From Celeribacter ethanolicus (GTDB lineage: Bacteria; Pseudomonadota; Alphaproteobacteria; Rhodobacterales; Rhodobacteraceae): a stretch of DNA of 64,000 nt. Numbering within the stretch: the first letter of the stretch is position 1; each line of letters begins with the position of its first letter. Positions 16,279-24,432 of the stretch are shown here, one piece after another. The position numbers and the translations under genes are program-made. The stretch is taken from NCBI RefSeq assembly GCF_001550095.1, contig NZ_LRUC01000004.1, positions 89,274 through 153,273 of the forward strand. Reading direction: 5' to 3'. The notes beneath the pieces were generated by a model, which worked only from the letters and a program-made list of their open reading frames with translations, was not told the origin of the DNA and did no database searches.

Positions 16279-16320
16279 CGCGGAATTGACCACACCACAT
16301 ACAATACAAGACACTGTTTA

Positions 16321-16346
16321 TATTGAGTATTTTTCCATCGAAAAAC
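16321..16346. repeat. TTGAGTATTT-CCATC-GAAAA element, copy 3
   Basis: ATTGAGTATTT, two bases, CCATCGAAAAA. Unlike the other two copies it lies in a divergent promoter region, between atpI and the ArsR gene, with no hairpin beside it. Confidence 0.55.
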
Positions 16347-16400
16347 CAGGAGCTCGGCGCGCACGGGACCGTTAGCGCAAAAGGCTCGCGTTTTCGTTAT

Positions 16401-16416
16401 TCAACCAAACGGTTGA
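16401..16416. promoter_or_regulatory. Operator palindrome for the ArsR-type repressor
   Basis: TCAACC-AAAC-GGTTGA, perfect 6-bp arms, 33 bases before the ArsR start codon. The placement and sequence fit an autoregulatory site of ArsR/SmtB-fold repressors. Confidence 0.65.
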
Positions 16417-16448
16417 CCAAACCCGCGCGCGCGCCTATCGGCAAGAAC

Positions 16449-16802
16449 ATGACCCATGATCTCGACCTCATCTTCGCAGCGCTCGGAGACCCGACCCGAC
16501 GGGCCATCCTCTCGATGCTTTTGGAAGACGACATGGCGGTCACCGATGTAGCCGAACCGTTCGAGATGTCTCTGGCCGCGATCTCCAAACACCTGACCAT
16601 CCTGACCCGCGCCGGTCTCATCGCGCAGGAAAAACGCGGACGAGTGAAATGGTGCAAACTCGAACCCGACGCCATGCGTGCCGCTTCAGTCTGGATGCAG
16701 GGCTTCGGACAATTCGAGGAGATTGATCTCGACGGTCTGGAACGGTTTCTGGAGCTGGAACTCTCGCCCCTGCCCGGCACGACAGAAACCGACACGCGCT
16801 AA
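16449..16802 (+). CDS. ArsR-family winged-helix regulator
   Basis: A 117-residue protein: ALGDPTRRAILSMLL opens the domain, VTDVAEPFEMSLAAISKHLTIL is the recognition region, and LIAQEKRGRVKWCKLEP the wing. Metal-site cysteines such as CVC are absent. It therefore belongs to the non-metal group, often found with SRPBCC (AHSA1) proteins, but no such partner follows; a terminator comes next. The start at 16449 gives the family N-terminus THDLDLIFAALGDPTR. An operator-like palindrome lies just upstream, consistent with autorepression. Confidence 0.9.
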   Translation: MTHDLDLIFAALGDPTRRAILSMLLEDDMAVTDVAEPFEMSLAAISKHLTILTRAGLIAQEKRGRVKWCKLEPDAMRAASVWMQGFGQFEEIDLDGLERFLELELSPLPGTTETDTR

Positions 16803-16856
16803 AACCGCCCGGCATCAGAGCAAATCTGCGGTGAAGACCGCCCCCGAGACAGAAAC

Positions 16857-16893
16857 AAACACGCGGAGCACTTCTGCTCCGCGTGTTTCTCTT
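16857..16893. terminator. Bidirectional terminator, ArsR gene / small peptide gene
   Basis: Perfect 14-bp arms AAACACGCGGAGCA and TGCTCCGCGTGTTT around CTTC, followed by TCTCTT on the plus strand; the other strand has TGTTTCTG. It closes the ArsR transcript and the convergent small peptide transcript. Confidence 0.85.
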
Positions 16894-16922
16894 CAGCACT
16901 GTCTGTGCCGTGCAAGCTGCAA

Positions 16923-16991
16923 TCAAAAGACAAAGCTCAGGATTGCACCGACAACGACAACGAGACCGACAAGATAAATGACAGAGTTCAT
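16923..16991 (-). CDS. 22-residue single-helix membrane peptide
   Basis: A very short frame starting MNSVIYLVGLVVVVGAIL and ending SFVF, one hydrophobic helix with a tiny polar N-terminus. GGAG lies 7 bases before the ATG at 16991, and the transcript would end at the terminator at 16857. Similar tiny hydrophobic proteins are, as far as I recall, annotated in related alphaproteobacteria, but this was not checked. Its ribosome site lies in a 13-bp hairpin (16995-17037), so translation may be conditional. It follows the universal stress gene on the same strand. Confidence 0.55.
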   Translation of the reverse strand: MNSVIYLVGLVVVVGAILSFVF

Positions 16992-16994
16992 AAC

Positions 16995-17037
16995 TCTTCT
17001 CCGCGTTTGTTCTGTTACAGAGACAACGCGGAGAAGA
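16995..17037 (-). promoter_or_regulatory. Hairpin covering the ribosome site of the 22-residue peptide
   Basis: Perfect 13-bp arms TCTTCTCCGCGTT (16995-17007) and AACGCGGAGAAGA (17025-17037). On the minus-strand RNA the GGAG of the ribosome site is inside the 3' arm. No T run follows, so it is not a normal terminator of the uspA gene. Confidence 0.6.
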
Positions 17038-17057
17038 CCCGGAAGTTCCCGTGCGCC

Positions 17058-17471
17058 TTAGCGCACCACGAAAACCGACATCTTGGCATGCGAGGCGAGC
17101 GTGCCCGCGTTCGAGCCGAAGATATATTCGGCAAAGCCCGGCACATGGCTGGCCATCACCACGAGATCTGCGCCCAACTCATCGCTGGCTTTCATCAGAA
17201 GCGCATCGAGATCAATCCGCAAATCCGTCGCGATCACGGGGTGCGGCGTGACGGGACGCCCATAACGGTCGGACAAGTCGGCTGCAAAGGCCCGGAGCCG
17301 CGCCTCATATTCGGCAGGGGTGTGCCCCAGAGCATGCGGAGTTTCGGGAGCAACCCCCACCACATGAACGGCCGCATCGTATTGCGCCGCAAGATCGCCC
17401 GCGACACCCAAAGCCTTTTCGAGGCGGTCCGCATGGCCGAGATCGACGGGGATGACGATCGTTTTAAACAT
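17058..17471 (-). CDS. Universal stress protein (UspA family)
   Basis: A 137-residue single-domain protein: FKTIVIPVDLGHADRLEKAL at the start and ADLVVMASHVPGFAEYIFGSNAGTLASHAKMSVFVVR at the end. The latter contains a G-x2-G-x8-9-G-S/N-like ATP loop in degenerate form (GFAEYIFGSNAG). Family members bind ATP and help survival under stress. ATG 17471 has AAGGAGGAG just upstream, an unusually strong ribosome site. A hairpin and a 22-residue peptide gene follow. Confidence 0.9.
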   Translation of the reverse strand: MFKTIVIPVDLGHADRLEKALGVAGDLAAQYDAAVHVVGVAPETPHALGHTPAEYEARLRAFAADLSDRYGRPVTPHPVIATDLRIDLDALLMKASDELGADLVVMASHVPGFAEYIFGSNAGTLASHAKMSVFVVR

Positions 17472-17553
17472 ATCTCCTCCTTCTGACCTGCCTGTGCAAA
17501 TCCCGTTCATTCTAACAGAAATGGAAGGTTACCGATATGCGGGAGGTCAACCC

Positions 17554-18453
17554 TCAGCCCTCGTGCTCGAGCAGGAGATAGAGCGCCAGAATGGTCAGGC
17601 CGATGCCGCCGAACACCAGCGCGGGCGGCGTGCCATGGCCCAGAGCGATCTCCCAAATGATCACCCAGGACGGCACGAGATAGGTGTAAGCCATGACCTT
17701 GGCCGCTGCCAGACGCACGGTGGCATAGGCCAGAAGCGTCGCCGTCGTGGTCGTGGCGAACACCGTGATATAGCCCAGCGCGATCCAGACGATGGCCGGA
17801 AGATGGGCCCAGTCGGTCGCCAGCACGTCTTTCCAGCCGAAAAGCAGGATGACGAGCGAGGCGGAGGCCAGCACAAAGAAGGTGAAGACCAGCGTGCGCT
17901 CGCCTCGGTGCAGGCGCGGCACCAGCGGGGTGTAGATCGCATGCGCCACGACGCCGATGAAATAGAGCGCCTCGCCGCGTCCGACATGAAAGGCCAGAAG
18001 CGCATGGATGTCGGCGCGGAAGATCACCCAGAGCGCGCCCGCCGCCCCGATGGCAAGCGCCATGGCGATGCGGCGCGTGGTGATCTGGCGCATGATCAGA
18101 TAGCCGAAGCCCGCCGCCAGAAGCGGCGTCAGGGTGAAGACGGCGGAGGCGGAGACCGGCTCTGCGGTTTTCAGACCGACGAACATCATCACAAAGTAAA
18201 GCGCGAAAATACCGCCAAGGATCAGGTAGCGCCAGGGCTGACGCGTGGCCTCGCGCGGGATGCCGCCCGTGGCCATGGCCATGATGCCGACAAAGATCGT
18301 CGCCGCGACGAAGCGCACCCCGTTCAGCGCCAGCGGCGTGATCTCGTTCGCCGCCATGGAGCCCAGCGAGAACGATCCGGCCACGAGACAGGAAAAGGTG
18401 AGCATGGCCAGATGGCCATTGCGGCGGTCGGCGGCGGTCGCGTCATGGGGCAC
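17554..18453 (-). CDS. EamA/DMT-superfamily transporter
   Basis: A 299-residue protein with ten predicted membrane helices in two EamA repeats of five (for example MLTFSCLVAGSFSLG and ALVFGGIGLTILALYLLLE). This superfamily exports metabolites or amino acids; the substrate is unknown. The start is GTG 18453; ATG 18405 is possible but lacks a ribosome site. A LysR regulator lies 141 bases upstream on the same strand and may control it. Confidence 0.9.
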   Translation of the reverse strand: MPHDATAADRRNGHLAMLTFSCLVAGSFSLGSMAANEITPLALNGVRFVAATIFVGIMAMATGGIPREATRQPWRYLILGGIFALYFVMMFVGLKTAEPVSASAVFTLTPLLAAGFGYLIMRQITTRRIAMALAIGAAGALWVIFRADIHALLAFHVGRGEALYFIGVVAHAIYTPLVPRLHRGERTLVFTFFVLASASLVILLFGWKDVLATDWAHLPAIVWIALGYITVFATTTTATLLAYATVRLAAAKVMAYTYLVPSWVIIWEIALGHGTPPALVFGGIGLTILALYLLLEHEG

Positions 18454-18594
18454 GGGGAGAACTCTTTTGAAAACGCTATGGATCGTGCTCCCTTAGCGCC
18501 CACGGCCCGGAAGGTCCATTGCGAGCATCCGCACAGGACAAAATCGTTTTCGCGGCTTTCCGGGGCACCCAGTCTGCAATTGCCCGGTCTGCGA

Positions 18595-19497
18595 TCACCC
18601 GACCTGCGAACAGGGCCATTCGCGCGAGCGCGCCTTGAGGAAGGTCAGGAAGGCCTGCACCTTCGGCGTGCGGTGCAGATCGACATGGGTGACGATCCAG
18701 TTCTGACTGTCCCAATCGGGGCTGGGCGGCAACACCTCGACGAGATCGTCGCGCTGCCCGGCCTGCCAGGTCGGCATGAACCCGGCGCCCGCACCCGCAC
18801 AGATCGCCTCGGTCATCACCTCGACATCGGAGGTGCGGAAGGCCAGCCGGTCGGCGGGCACATGTTCGTTGATCCAGACCATGAAGGGCGCGCGCGAGCT
18901 CGGGTCGTCGAGCGACACGAACCGCAGCTCATGCGCAAGCGCCTCACCCGTCGCCTCCGGCATGCCGTAGCGCTCGATATAGGTCTTGTGGACGTAGAGC
19001 GCATAGGCCTGACGGTGGAACGGCTGGACCACATTGTCGGGTTCCTGCGGCGGACGCCCGGCGCGGATCGCCACATGCGCCTCGCCATATTCGAGCCGGA
19101 ACAGCCGCTCGCCGGTCAGGTAGCGCACATTGAGGCCGGGGTGTTCGAGCTGGAACTCCGCGAGCACCGGCACCAGAAGCGCGCCCATCCCCGGCAGCGA
19201 TGTCACGACCAGCTCCCCCGCCACCTCTTCGCCCCGGCCTTTGATCCGGGAGACAAGCTGCGAGAGCTGATCGTCGGTGGTTTGCGCGACCTTCAAAAGG
19301 TCCATCCCCGCCTCGGTCGGCGTATAGCCGCGGGCGTGACGCTGGAACAGTTTGACGCCAAGGCGCTGTTCGAGGCTGTCGATATGGCGGATCACCGTGG
19401 CGTGGTGCACGCCCAGCGCCTGCGCGGCACCGGATACGGTGCCCATTTTCGCGACCTGAAAGGCGGTGCGGAATTCATCCCAGTTTTCGACGGACAT
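18595..19497 (-). CDS. LysR-family transcriptional regulator
   Basis: A 300-residue regulator. The HTH spans about 5-62 (FRTAFQVAKMGTVSGAAQALGVHHATVIRHI), followed by a LysR substrate-binding domain (GELVVTSLPGMGALLVPVL to PKVQAFLTFLKARS). His-His in GVHHATV replaces the more usual Ser/Gln residues, a trait of the group near proteins annotated as VtlR/AbcR-like or GcvA-like; the effector is unknown. Two starts are possible (19509, 19497); I use ATG 19497. It precedes the EamA exporter gene. Confidence 0.9.
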   Translation of the reverse strand: MSVENWDEFRTAFQVAKMGTVSGAAQALGVHHATVIRHIDSLEQRLGVKLFQRHARGYTPTEAGMDLLKVAQTTDDQLSQLVSRIKGRGEEVAGELVVTSLPGMGALLVPVLAEFQLEHPGLNVRYLTGERLFRLEYGEAHVAIRAGRPPQEPDNVVQPFHRQAYALYVHKTYIERYGMPEATGEALAHELRFVSLDDPSSRAPFMVWINEHVPADRLAFRTSDVEVMTEAICAGAGAGFMPTWQAGQRDDLVEVLPPSPDWDSQNWIVTHVDLHRTPKVQAFLTFLKARSREWPCSQVG

Positions 19498-19564
19498 CTC
19501 TGGCCTCATGTGCGGAGAGGAACGGTTCACCGCGATCATCCAGAGGTCTGTGTGGAATTACAAG

Positions 19565-20359
19565 CTATTTTGCCACGTCGCGGTTTCTTAATTCCGCCCA
19601 TCCCTGCGCGGCTTCGGGCAAATCGCCCTGCCATTCCTCTGCCAGAGCCCTCCGCTCCGCCTCCAGCAATGCCTCCAGCGTCGCGATCCGATCCCCCCGC
19701 CCGCGCATGTGATCCTGAAACCGGTGCGAATGCAGGATCGTCGGCACCGCATCCAAGGGCTCCCAGGCATCCAACACCGTCACCCGCCGCAGGTTGAATT
19801 CCGGCGGCAACACATAATAGCGCAGATCGCTCTCCCAAAGCAGGTCCTTGAGTATGATCTGATCGCGCTCCACCGCCGCATCTGCAAAGAACCGCGCCGC
19901 CCATTCGCTCAGAAACCCGAGCATCACCTCGGACCGCCGATAAAGAAACACCCCCGAATTGTGCTGCGGAAAGGCATAGGGCGTGTGGTGATCCCGCCCC
20001 TGCCGGATCAGATCCCAGTCGCGGCGCACATCATGGGTCAGCGCACATTCGAACCGCTCCAGCACATCGAAGAGATCGCCCAGCGGCGCGACAAACAACG
20101 TGTCGCTGTCGACATACAACGTGCGCTCGAACCGCGTCTCCGGCATCGCCCGCAGCTTCTCGCGCGCATGCATCCGTGCCTCGACCCGCACCTGATCGAA
20201 CAGCCCCTCGGGCAGAAGCTCCTGCACATCCGTCACCAGATCGATGGCCAAATCCGGCTCCACCGCCCTGAGACTCCGCGCCGACTGAATCGCCAGATCG
20301 ACATAGTCCGGCCCGCTCGCAACATAGAGCACGCCCCGCGTCACACCACTCTCCCCCAT
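19565..20359 (-). CDS. Glycosyltransferase (GT8-like nucleotide-sugar transferase)
   Basis: A 264-residue soluble protein. GVLYVASGPDYVDLAIQSARSLRAVEP resembles the nucleotide-binding start of GT8-like enzymes, and ERTLYVDSDTLFVAPLGDLF has the D-S-D metal-binding motif. QHNSGVFLYRRS and FNLRR also fit. It should move a sugar from a nucleotide sugar to an unknown acceptor. It is divergent from ffh. With the GT14 enzyme and the sulfotransferases it is part of the scattered surface-glycan gene set in this window. Confidence 0.72.
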   Translation of the reverse strand: MGESGVTRGVLYVASGPDYVDLAIQSARSLRAVEPDLAIDLVTDVQELLPEGLFDQVRVEARMHAREKLRAMPETRFERTLYVDSDTLFVAPLGDLFDVLERFECALTHDVRRDWDLIRQGRDHHTPYAFPQHNSGVFLYRRSEVMLGFLSEWAARFFADAAVERDQIILKDLLWESDLRYYVLPPEFNLRRVTVLDAWEPLDAVPTILHSHRFQDHMRGRGDRIATLEALLEAERRALAEEWQGDLPEAAQGWAELRNRDVAK

Positions 20360-20462
20360 CGGGTCTCCCCTCCGTTCTCTGGTCCGCAGAAGCTAGAGCA
20401 ATCCCCCGCCAAGGCCAGCCCTCACCTCATGTCAACGTCCCGGCCAAAACGCCGCATCTCTC

Positions 20463-20491
20463 TTGACTCATTTCCCGCGCACGCGTAGAGA
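20463..20491 (+). promoter_or_regulatory. Promoter of ffh
   Basis: TTGACT, a 17-base spacer and TAGAGA, giving a start near 20498 and a leader of about 175 bases. In the gap 20360-20672 I otherwise see only a GC hairpin (CCCCCGT/ACGGGGG near 20551-20580) and AGGAG before ffh. Confidence 0.6.
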
Positions 20492-20672
20492 CCCGGCAAC
20501 ATCCCGGAAAGCAGTCTGCCTTCCGGTCCTCAGGCTACATGCCAGGATCGCCCCCCGTCAGCGCGTTGCGCCCACGGGGGCTGAGCCGCATTGGTCTTTT
20601 AAACTCACCGCTCCGTGCCCACATGGAGCAGATCGCAACACGGCCAAACGTCATAATGACAGGAGTACGCCC

Positions 20673-22175
20673 ATGTTTGAAAATCTGTCCGAACGCCTCT
20701 CCGGCGTCTTCGACAAGCTCACCAAACAAGGTGCCCTGTCCGAAGACGATGTGAAAACCGCCCTGCGCGAAGTGCGCGTTGCGTTGCTTGAGGCCGACGT
20801 CTCGCTTCCCGTGGCGCGCGACTTCGTCAAGGCCGTGGGCGACAAGGCCACCGGTCAGGCGGTCACCAAATCCGTCACCCCCGGCCAACAGGTCGTCAAG
20901 ATCGTTCACGATGAACTGGTCCACGTCCTCGCCGGTGACGAAGGCGAGATCGGCACGCTCAAGGTCGACAACGCCCCGGCCCCGATCCTCATGGTCGGTC
21001 TGCAAGGTGGCGGTAAAACCACGACCACCGCGAAACTCGCCAAACGCCTGAAAGAGAAACAGGGCAAACGCGTCCTGATGGCCTCTTTGGACGTCTACCG
21101 TCCCGCCGCTATGGACCAGCTCAAGGTTCTCGGCGAACAGATCGGCGTCGACACGCTGCCGATCGTTCCGGGTCAGAAACCCGCCGACATCGCCCGCCGC
21201 GCCAAGCAACAGGCGACCATGGGCGGCTATGACGTCTATATGCTCGACACCGCAGGCCGCCTGTCCATCGACGACGCGCTGATGGCCGAGGTCGAAGAGG
21301 TCAAAGCCATCACCACCCCGCGCGAAACGCTTTTGGTGGTCGACGGTCTCACCGGTCAGGACGCCGTCCACACCGCCGAAAACTTTGACGGGCGCATCGG
21401 CATCTCCGGCGTCGTCTTGACCCGGATGGACGGTGACGGTCGTGGCGGTGCGGCGCTCTCGATGCGCGCGGTCACCGGCAAGCCGATCAAATTCGTCGGT
21501 CTCGGCGAGAAAATGGACGCGCTCGAAGAGTTCCACCCGGAGCGCATCGCGGGCCGTATCCTCGGCATGGGCGACATCGTGGCCCTCGTCGAGAAGGCAC
21601 AGGAAACCATCGAGGCCGAACAGGCCCAGCGCATGATCAAGCGTTTCCAGAAGGGTCAGTTCAACATGAACGACCTGAAGATGCAGCTTGAGCAGATGCA
21701 AAAGATGGGCGGCATGGAAAGCATCATGGGCATGATGCCGGGCATGGGCAAAATGGCCAAGCAAGTCCAGGACGCCGGGTTCGACGACAGCATCATCAAG
21801 CGTCAGATCGCGCTGGTGAACTCCATGACCAAGAAAGAGCGCGCCAACCCCGCGCTTCTTCAGGCCTCGCGCAAAAAGCGTATCGCAGCGGGTGCCGGTC
21901 TTGAGGTCGCCGAGCTGAACAAGCTTCTGAAAATGCATCGCCAGATGGCGGACATGATGAAGAAGATGGGCAAAGGCGGCATGCTGAAACAGGCTGTGAA
22001 AGGCATGTTCGGCAAGGGCGGCCCGCAGGGTCTCGAAGATATGGACCCGGCGAAAATGGCCGAAGCCACCAAGGCGCTGCAAGGCGCGATGCCCAAGGGC
22101 ATGGGCGGCCTTCCGGGCCTCGGCGGTGGCATGGGCCTGCCGTCCAATCTCTCGGGTCTTGGGAAGAAAAAATAA
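20673..22175 (+). CDS. ffh: Signal recognition particle protein Ffh
   Basis: A 500-residue SRP54 GTPase. N domain 1-95; G domain with P-loop GLQGGGKTTTTAKLA, DTAGRL, TRMDGDGRGGAALS; Met-rich M domain from about 325 with RFQKGQFNMNDL and QLEQMQKMGGMESIMGMMPGMGK. The C-terminus is long and rich in Gly and Met (MGGLPGLGGGMGL). It binds signal peptides on ribosomes with 4.5S RNA and docks on FtsY. ATG 20673 has AGGAG 8 bases before. It heads the run ffh-GNAT-chorismate mutase-rpsP. Confidence 0.98.
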   Translation: MFENLSERLSGVFDKLTKQGALSEDDVKTALREVRVALLEADVSLPVARDFVKAVGDKATGQAVTKSVTPGQQVVKIVHDELVHVLAGDEGEIGTLKVDNAPAPILMVGLQGGGKTTTTAKLAKRLKEKQGKRVLMASLDVYRPAAMDQLKVLGEQIGVDTLPIVPGQKPADIARRAKQQATMGGYDVYMLDTAGRLSIDDALMAEVEEVKAITTPRETLLVVDGLTGQDAVHTAENFDGRIGISGVVLTRMDGDGRGGAALSMRAVTGKPIKFVGLGEKMDALEEFHPERIAGRILGMGDIVALVEKAQETIEAEQAQRMIKRFQKGQFNMNDLKMQLEQMQKMGGMESIMGMMPGMGKMAKQVQDAGFDDSIIKRQIALVNSMTKKERANPALLQASRKKRIAAGAGLEVAELNKLLKMHRQMADMMKKMGKGGMLKQAVKGMFGKGGPQGLEDMDPAKMAEATKALQGAMPKGMGGLPGLGGGMGLPSNLSGLGKKK

Positions 22176-22192
22176 GGCAAGAAGAAATAACC

Positions 22193-22735
22193 ATGACCCT
22201 CGCCCCCACCATAGAAACCCAGCGCCTGCGGTTGCGCGGCCATGTCGAGGCGGATTTCTATTCGTTTGCCGACATGTTCGCCTCGGACCGGTCGCGCTTC
22301 ATGCATGGCCCGCTCTCGCGGCGTCAGGCATGGTTTGCGTTCTGTGGCGACGTGGCGCAATGGCAGCTCTTTGGCCATGGCGCATGGGGTGTGGAACGTC
22401 TGGACGACGGCGCGTTCGTCGGTCAGGTCGCTTTGAACAAACCGCCGCATTTCCCGGAGCTGGAGCTTGGCTGGTTCGTCATGGACGGGTTCGAAGGCAA
22501 AGGTTACGCACTTGAGGCCGCCACGGCCGCCCGCGATTACGCCTATGTCGAAATGGGCCGCGACACGCTTGTGTCCTATATCGACGCCGCCAACACCCGC
22601 TCGATCGCTTTGGCCGAACGCATGGGCGCGGAACTGGACGAGATGGCTCAGACGCCCGACGGCGAGGCTTGCCTCGTCTACCGTCACCCGACGCCCGACG
22701 CGTTGCAAGACGGCGGCATGGAGGCTTACGCATGA
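22193..22735 (+). CDS. GNAT-family N-acetyltransferase (RimJ/RimL type)
   Basis: A 180-residue protein with the RimL-type pattern: ETQRLRLRGHVEADF at the start, LELGWFVMDGFEGKGYALEAA as the acetyl-CoA loop and YIDAANTRSIALAERMGAEL at the end. It transfers acetyl from acetyl-CoA to an amine, perhaps a protein N-terminus; the target is unknown. It lies 17 bases after ffh, and its TGA overlaps the ATG of a 31-codon frame. Confidence 0.88.
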   Translation: MTLAPTIETQRLRLRGHVEADFYSFADMFASDRSRFMHGPLSRRQAWFAFCGDVAQWQLFGHGAWGVERLDDGAFVGQVALNKPPHFPELELGWFVMDGFEGKGYALEAATAARDYAYVEMGRDTLVSYIDAANTRSIALAERMGAELDEMAQTPDGEACLVYRHPTPDALQDGGMEAYA

Positions 22736-22827
22736 GCCTTTCGAACCGCCTCCTCTTTACCGAAATGTGCCCGACAAAAGTCCGACACAAATCCGACGCT
22801 TTGCCGACAGGGGAGTTGCGCCCATGA
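22732..22827 (+). CDS. Possible 31-residue coupling ORF
   Basis: A short frame, MSLSNRLLFTEMCPTKVRHK and eleven more residues, that starts in an ATGA overlap with the GNAT stop and ends in an ATGA overlap with the chorismate mutase start. The exact double overlap would let ribosomes pass from one gene to the next. It may instead be chance; the peptide has no known family features. Confidence 0.3.
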   Translation: MSLSNRLLFTEMCPTKVRHKSDALPTGELRP

Positions 22828-23120
22828 ACGAGACCCAGAAACGCGCCGCCGAGATCCTCAAGGAGCATCGCGAAAGCATCGACCGGCTCGACGCGATCCT
22901 CGTCTACACGCTGGGCGAGCGGTTCAAACACACGCAGGCCGTGGGGAAACTCAAGGCCGAAAACGATCTTCCGCCGTCGGACCCGGCGCGCGAAGAGAAA
23001 CAGATTGCCCGGCTAGAGGAGCTTGCCATCGCGGCGGACCTCGATCCGGAATTCGCAAAGGCCTTCCTGAAATTCATCATTCGGGAAGTCATTCACCACC
23101 ACGAAAAACATCAGGAATAA
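22824..23120 (+). CDS. Chorismate mutase (AroQ class)
   Basis: A 98-residue all-helical protein: LKEHRESIDRLDAILVYTLGERFKHTQAVGKLKAENDLPPSDPAREEKQ contains the family Arg and Lys active-site residues, and the end, FLKFIIREVIHHHEK, is the last helix. It converts chorismate to prephenate, the entry to Phe and Tyr. It is in the ffh-rpsP run, an arrangement I recall from other Rhodobacteraceae. GGGGAG lies about 9 bases upstream. Confidence 0.92.
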   Translation: MNETQKRAAEILKEHRESIDRLDAILVYTLGERFKHTQAVGKLKAENDLPPSDPAREEKQIARLEELAIAADLDPEFAKAFLKFIIREVIHHHEKHQE

Positions 23121-23166
23121 CAGGGGCTTAGCCTCTGACAAATAGCTAGTATCAGGAGAAACAACC

Positions 23167-23559
23167 ATGGCTATGAAAATTCGTCTCGCCCGCGGCGGTT
23201 CCAAAAAACGCCCGTTCTACCGCATCGTTGCCACCGATTCCCGCATGCCGCGCGACGGTCGCTTCATCGAGAAACTGGGCACCTACAACCCGCTCCTGCC
23301 GAAAGACAGCGAGCAACGCGTTCAGATGGACATCGACGCCGTGAAAGCATGGCTCGACAAAGGCGCCCAGCCGACCGACCGCGTCGCTCGTATGCTCGAA
23401 GCCGCTGGCGTCCTTGAGAAAAAAGAGCGCAGCAACCCGAAGAAAGCCGTCCCGGGCAAAAAAGCCCAAGACCGCGCCGAAGAGAAAGCCGCGAAAGCTG
23501 CCGCCGCCGCGGAAGCCGCTGCGGCTCCGACCGAAGAAGAGGCCGCTGCCGAAGAGTAA
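23167..23559 (+). CDS. rpsP: 30S ribosomal protein S16
   Basis: A 130-residue S16. The core ([50 protein letters not shown]) fills residues 3-85. The C-terminus is a 45-residue Ala/Glu/Lys-rich tail, an extension often present in alphaproteobacteria. It helps assemble the 30S subunit. The start has AGGAGAAACAACC upstream. A terminator follows, so the classical rpsP-rimM-trmD-rplS order is kept but split by bluB. Confidence 0.98.
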   Translation: MAMKIRLARGGSKKRPFYRIVATDSRMPRDGRFIEKLGTYNPLLPKDSEQRVQMDIDAVKAWLDKGAQPTDRVARMLEAAGVLEKKERSNPKKAVPGKKAQDRAEEKAAKAAAAAEAAAAPTEEEAAAEE

Positions 23560-23597
23560 GCCCACCGGGGACTTGCTTTGGGCGATTCGCCATTATT

Positions 23598-23628
23598 CGG
23601 GCGCGGGCAATTTGCCTGCGCCCGTTTT
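23598..23628 (+). terminator. Terminator after rpsP
   Basis: CGGGCGC with GCGCCCG plus an inner GGC/GCC stem around AATTT, followed by TTTT. It separates rpsP from bluB. Confidence 0.8.
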
Positions 23629-23759
23629 CCGTCGCTCTTGGGCTGTGAGCAATAAAGCAAGGGATTTCAGCGCCCTGCGATTTGCGCACAATCAAAGTTG
23701 CCCCCGGCTTAACCCGTTACGGTGCTTATATCTCTGAGCCAATACAGGGGAATGAAGAC

Positions 23760-24407
23760 ATGACCAAACCTGCTGCACTCGGGCAGTTTTCTGCCGCATT
23801 TCGCAACGATTTTTCCGAACTTCTACGCTGGCGCCGGGATGTCCGCAGCTTTCGGAACGATCCGGTCGACGAGGCGGCCCTGAGCCGTTGCCTCGACACC
23901 TTCACGCTGGCCCCGTCCGTAGGGCTGTCGCAACCGTCGCGGATCGTCAAAGTCGTCAGCCCGCAGGCCCGTCAGGCCACGCTGGAGAATTTTCAGCGCG
24001 CCAATGAAAAGGCGCTGGCCGGATACGAGGGCGAAACCGCACAGGCCTATGCCAACCTCAAACTGGCCGGCCTCAAAGAAGCCCCCGTGCAACTCGCCGT
24101 GTTCTGCGACGAAGCCACCGAACAGGGCAAGGGCCTTGGCGTCCAGACCATGCCGGAGATGCTCCACTATTCCGTCGTCAGCGCCATCATGCAGTTCTGG
24201 CTCATGCTGCGCGCCGAGGGAATTGGCCTTGGCTGGGTCTCCATTCTCGATCCGAAAGCGCTTTGCGCCAGCTTGAATACACCGCAAAACTGGTCTCTGG
24301 TCGGCTATCTCTGTATCGGTTACCCTGAAGAGATCACGCGCGAACCGGAACTGGAGCGCGCGGGATGGGAACATCGAAACGCACATCCCGAGATTATCGA
24401 GTGCTAA
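23760..24407 (+). CDS. bluB: 5,6-dimethylbenzimidazole synthase BluB
   Basis: A 215-residue nitroreductase-fold flavoenzyme. [39 protein letters not shown] and [20 protein letters not shown] match BluB, which breaks down reduced FMN with oxygen to make the lower ligand of vitamin B12. The ATG at 23760 has GGGGA about 8 bases upstream. No other B12 gene is nearby, and no clear cobalamin riboswitch precedes it. Its 3' end is 25 bases from rimM, so the two may be co-transcribed. Confidence 0.9.
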   Translation: MTKPAALGQFSAAFRNDFSELLRWRRDVRSFRNDPVDEAALSRCLDTFTLAPSVGLSQPSRIVKVVSPQARQATLENFQRANEKALAGYEGETAQAYANLKLAGLKEAPVQLAVFCDEATEQGKGLGVQTMPEMLHYSVVSAIMQFWLMLRAEGIGLGWVSILDPKALCASLNTPQNWSLVGYLCIGYPEEITREPELERAGWEHRNAHPEIIEC

Positions 24408-24432
24408 TCCACGGACGGGACCGAAGGGCAAA

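Noticed and set aside
17452..19797. 781-codon plus-strand frame
   Set aside because: Antisense to the EamA and LysR genes, both of which have clear families; the translation is low-complexity Arg/Gly/His.
20360..20672. Possible 4.5S SRP RNA upstream of ffh
   Set aside because: I looked for the conserved GGAAGC-type tetraloop and the asymmetric loop bases; the nearest stretch, CCCGGAAAGCAG, does not fold into the expected stem.
20535..22082. 515-codon minus-strand frame opposite ffh
   Set aside because: Antisense shadow of ffh with no recognisable domain or ribosome site.
23629..23759. Cobalamin riboswitch before bluB
   Set aside because: The gap is short and has no B12-box-like sequence; only a terminator of rpsP and a ribosome site are visible.
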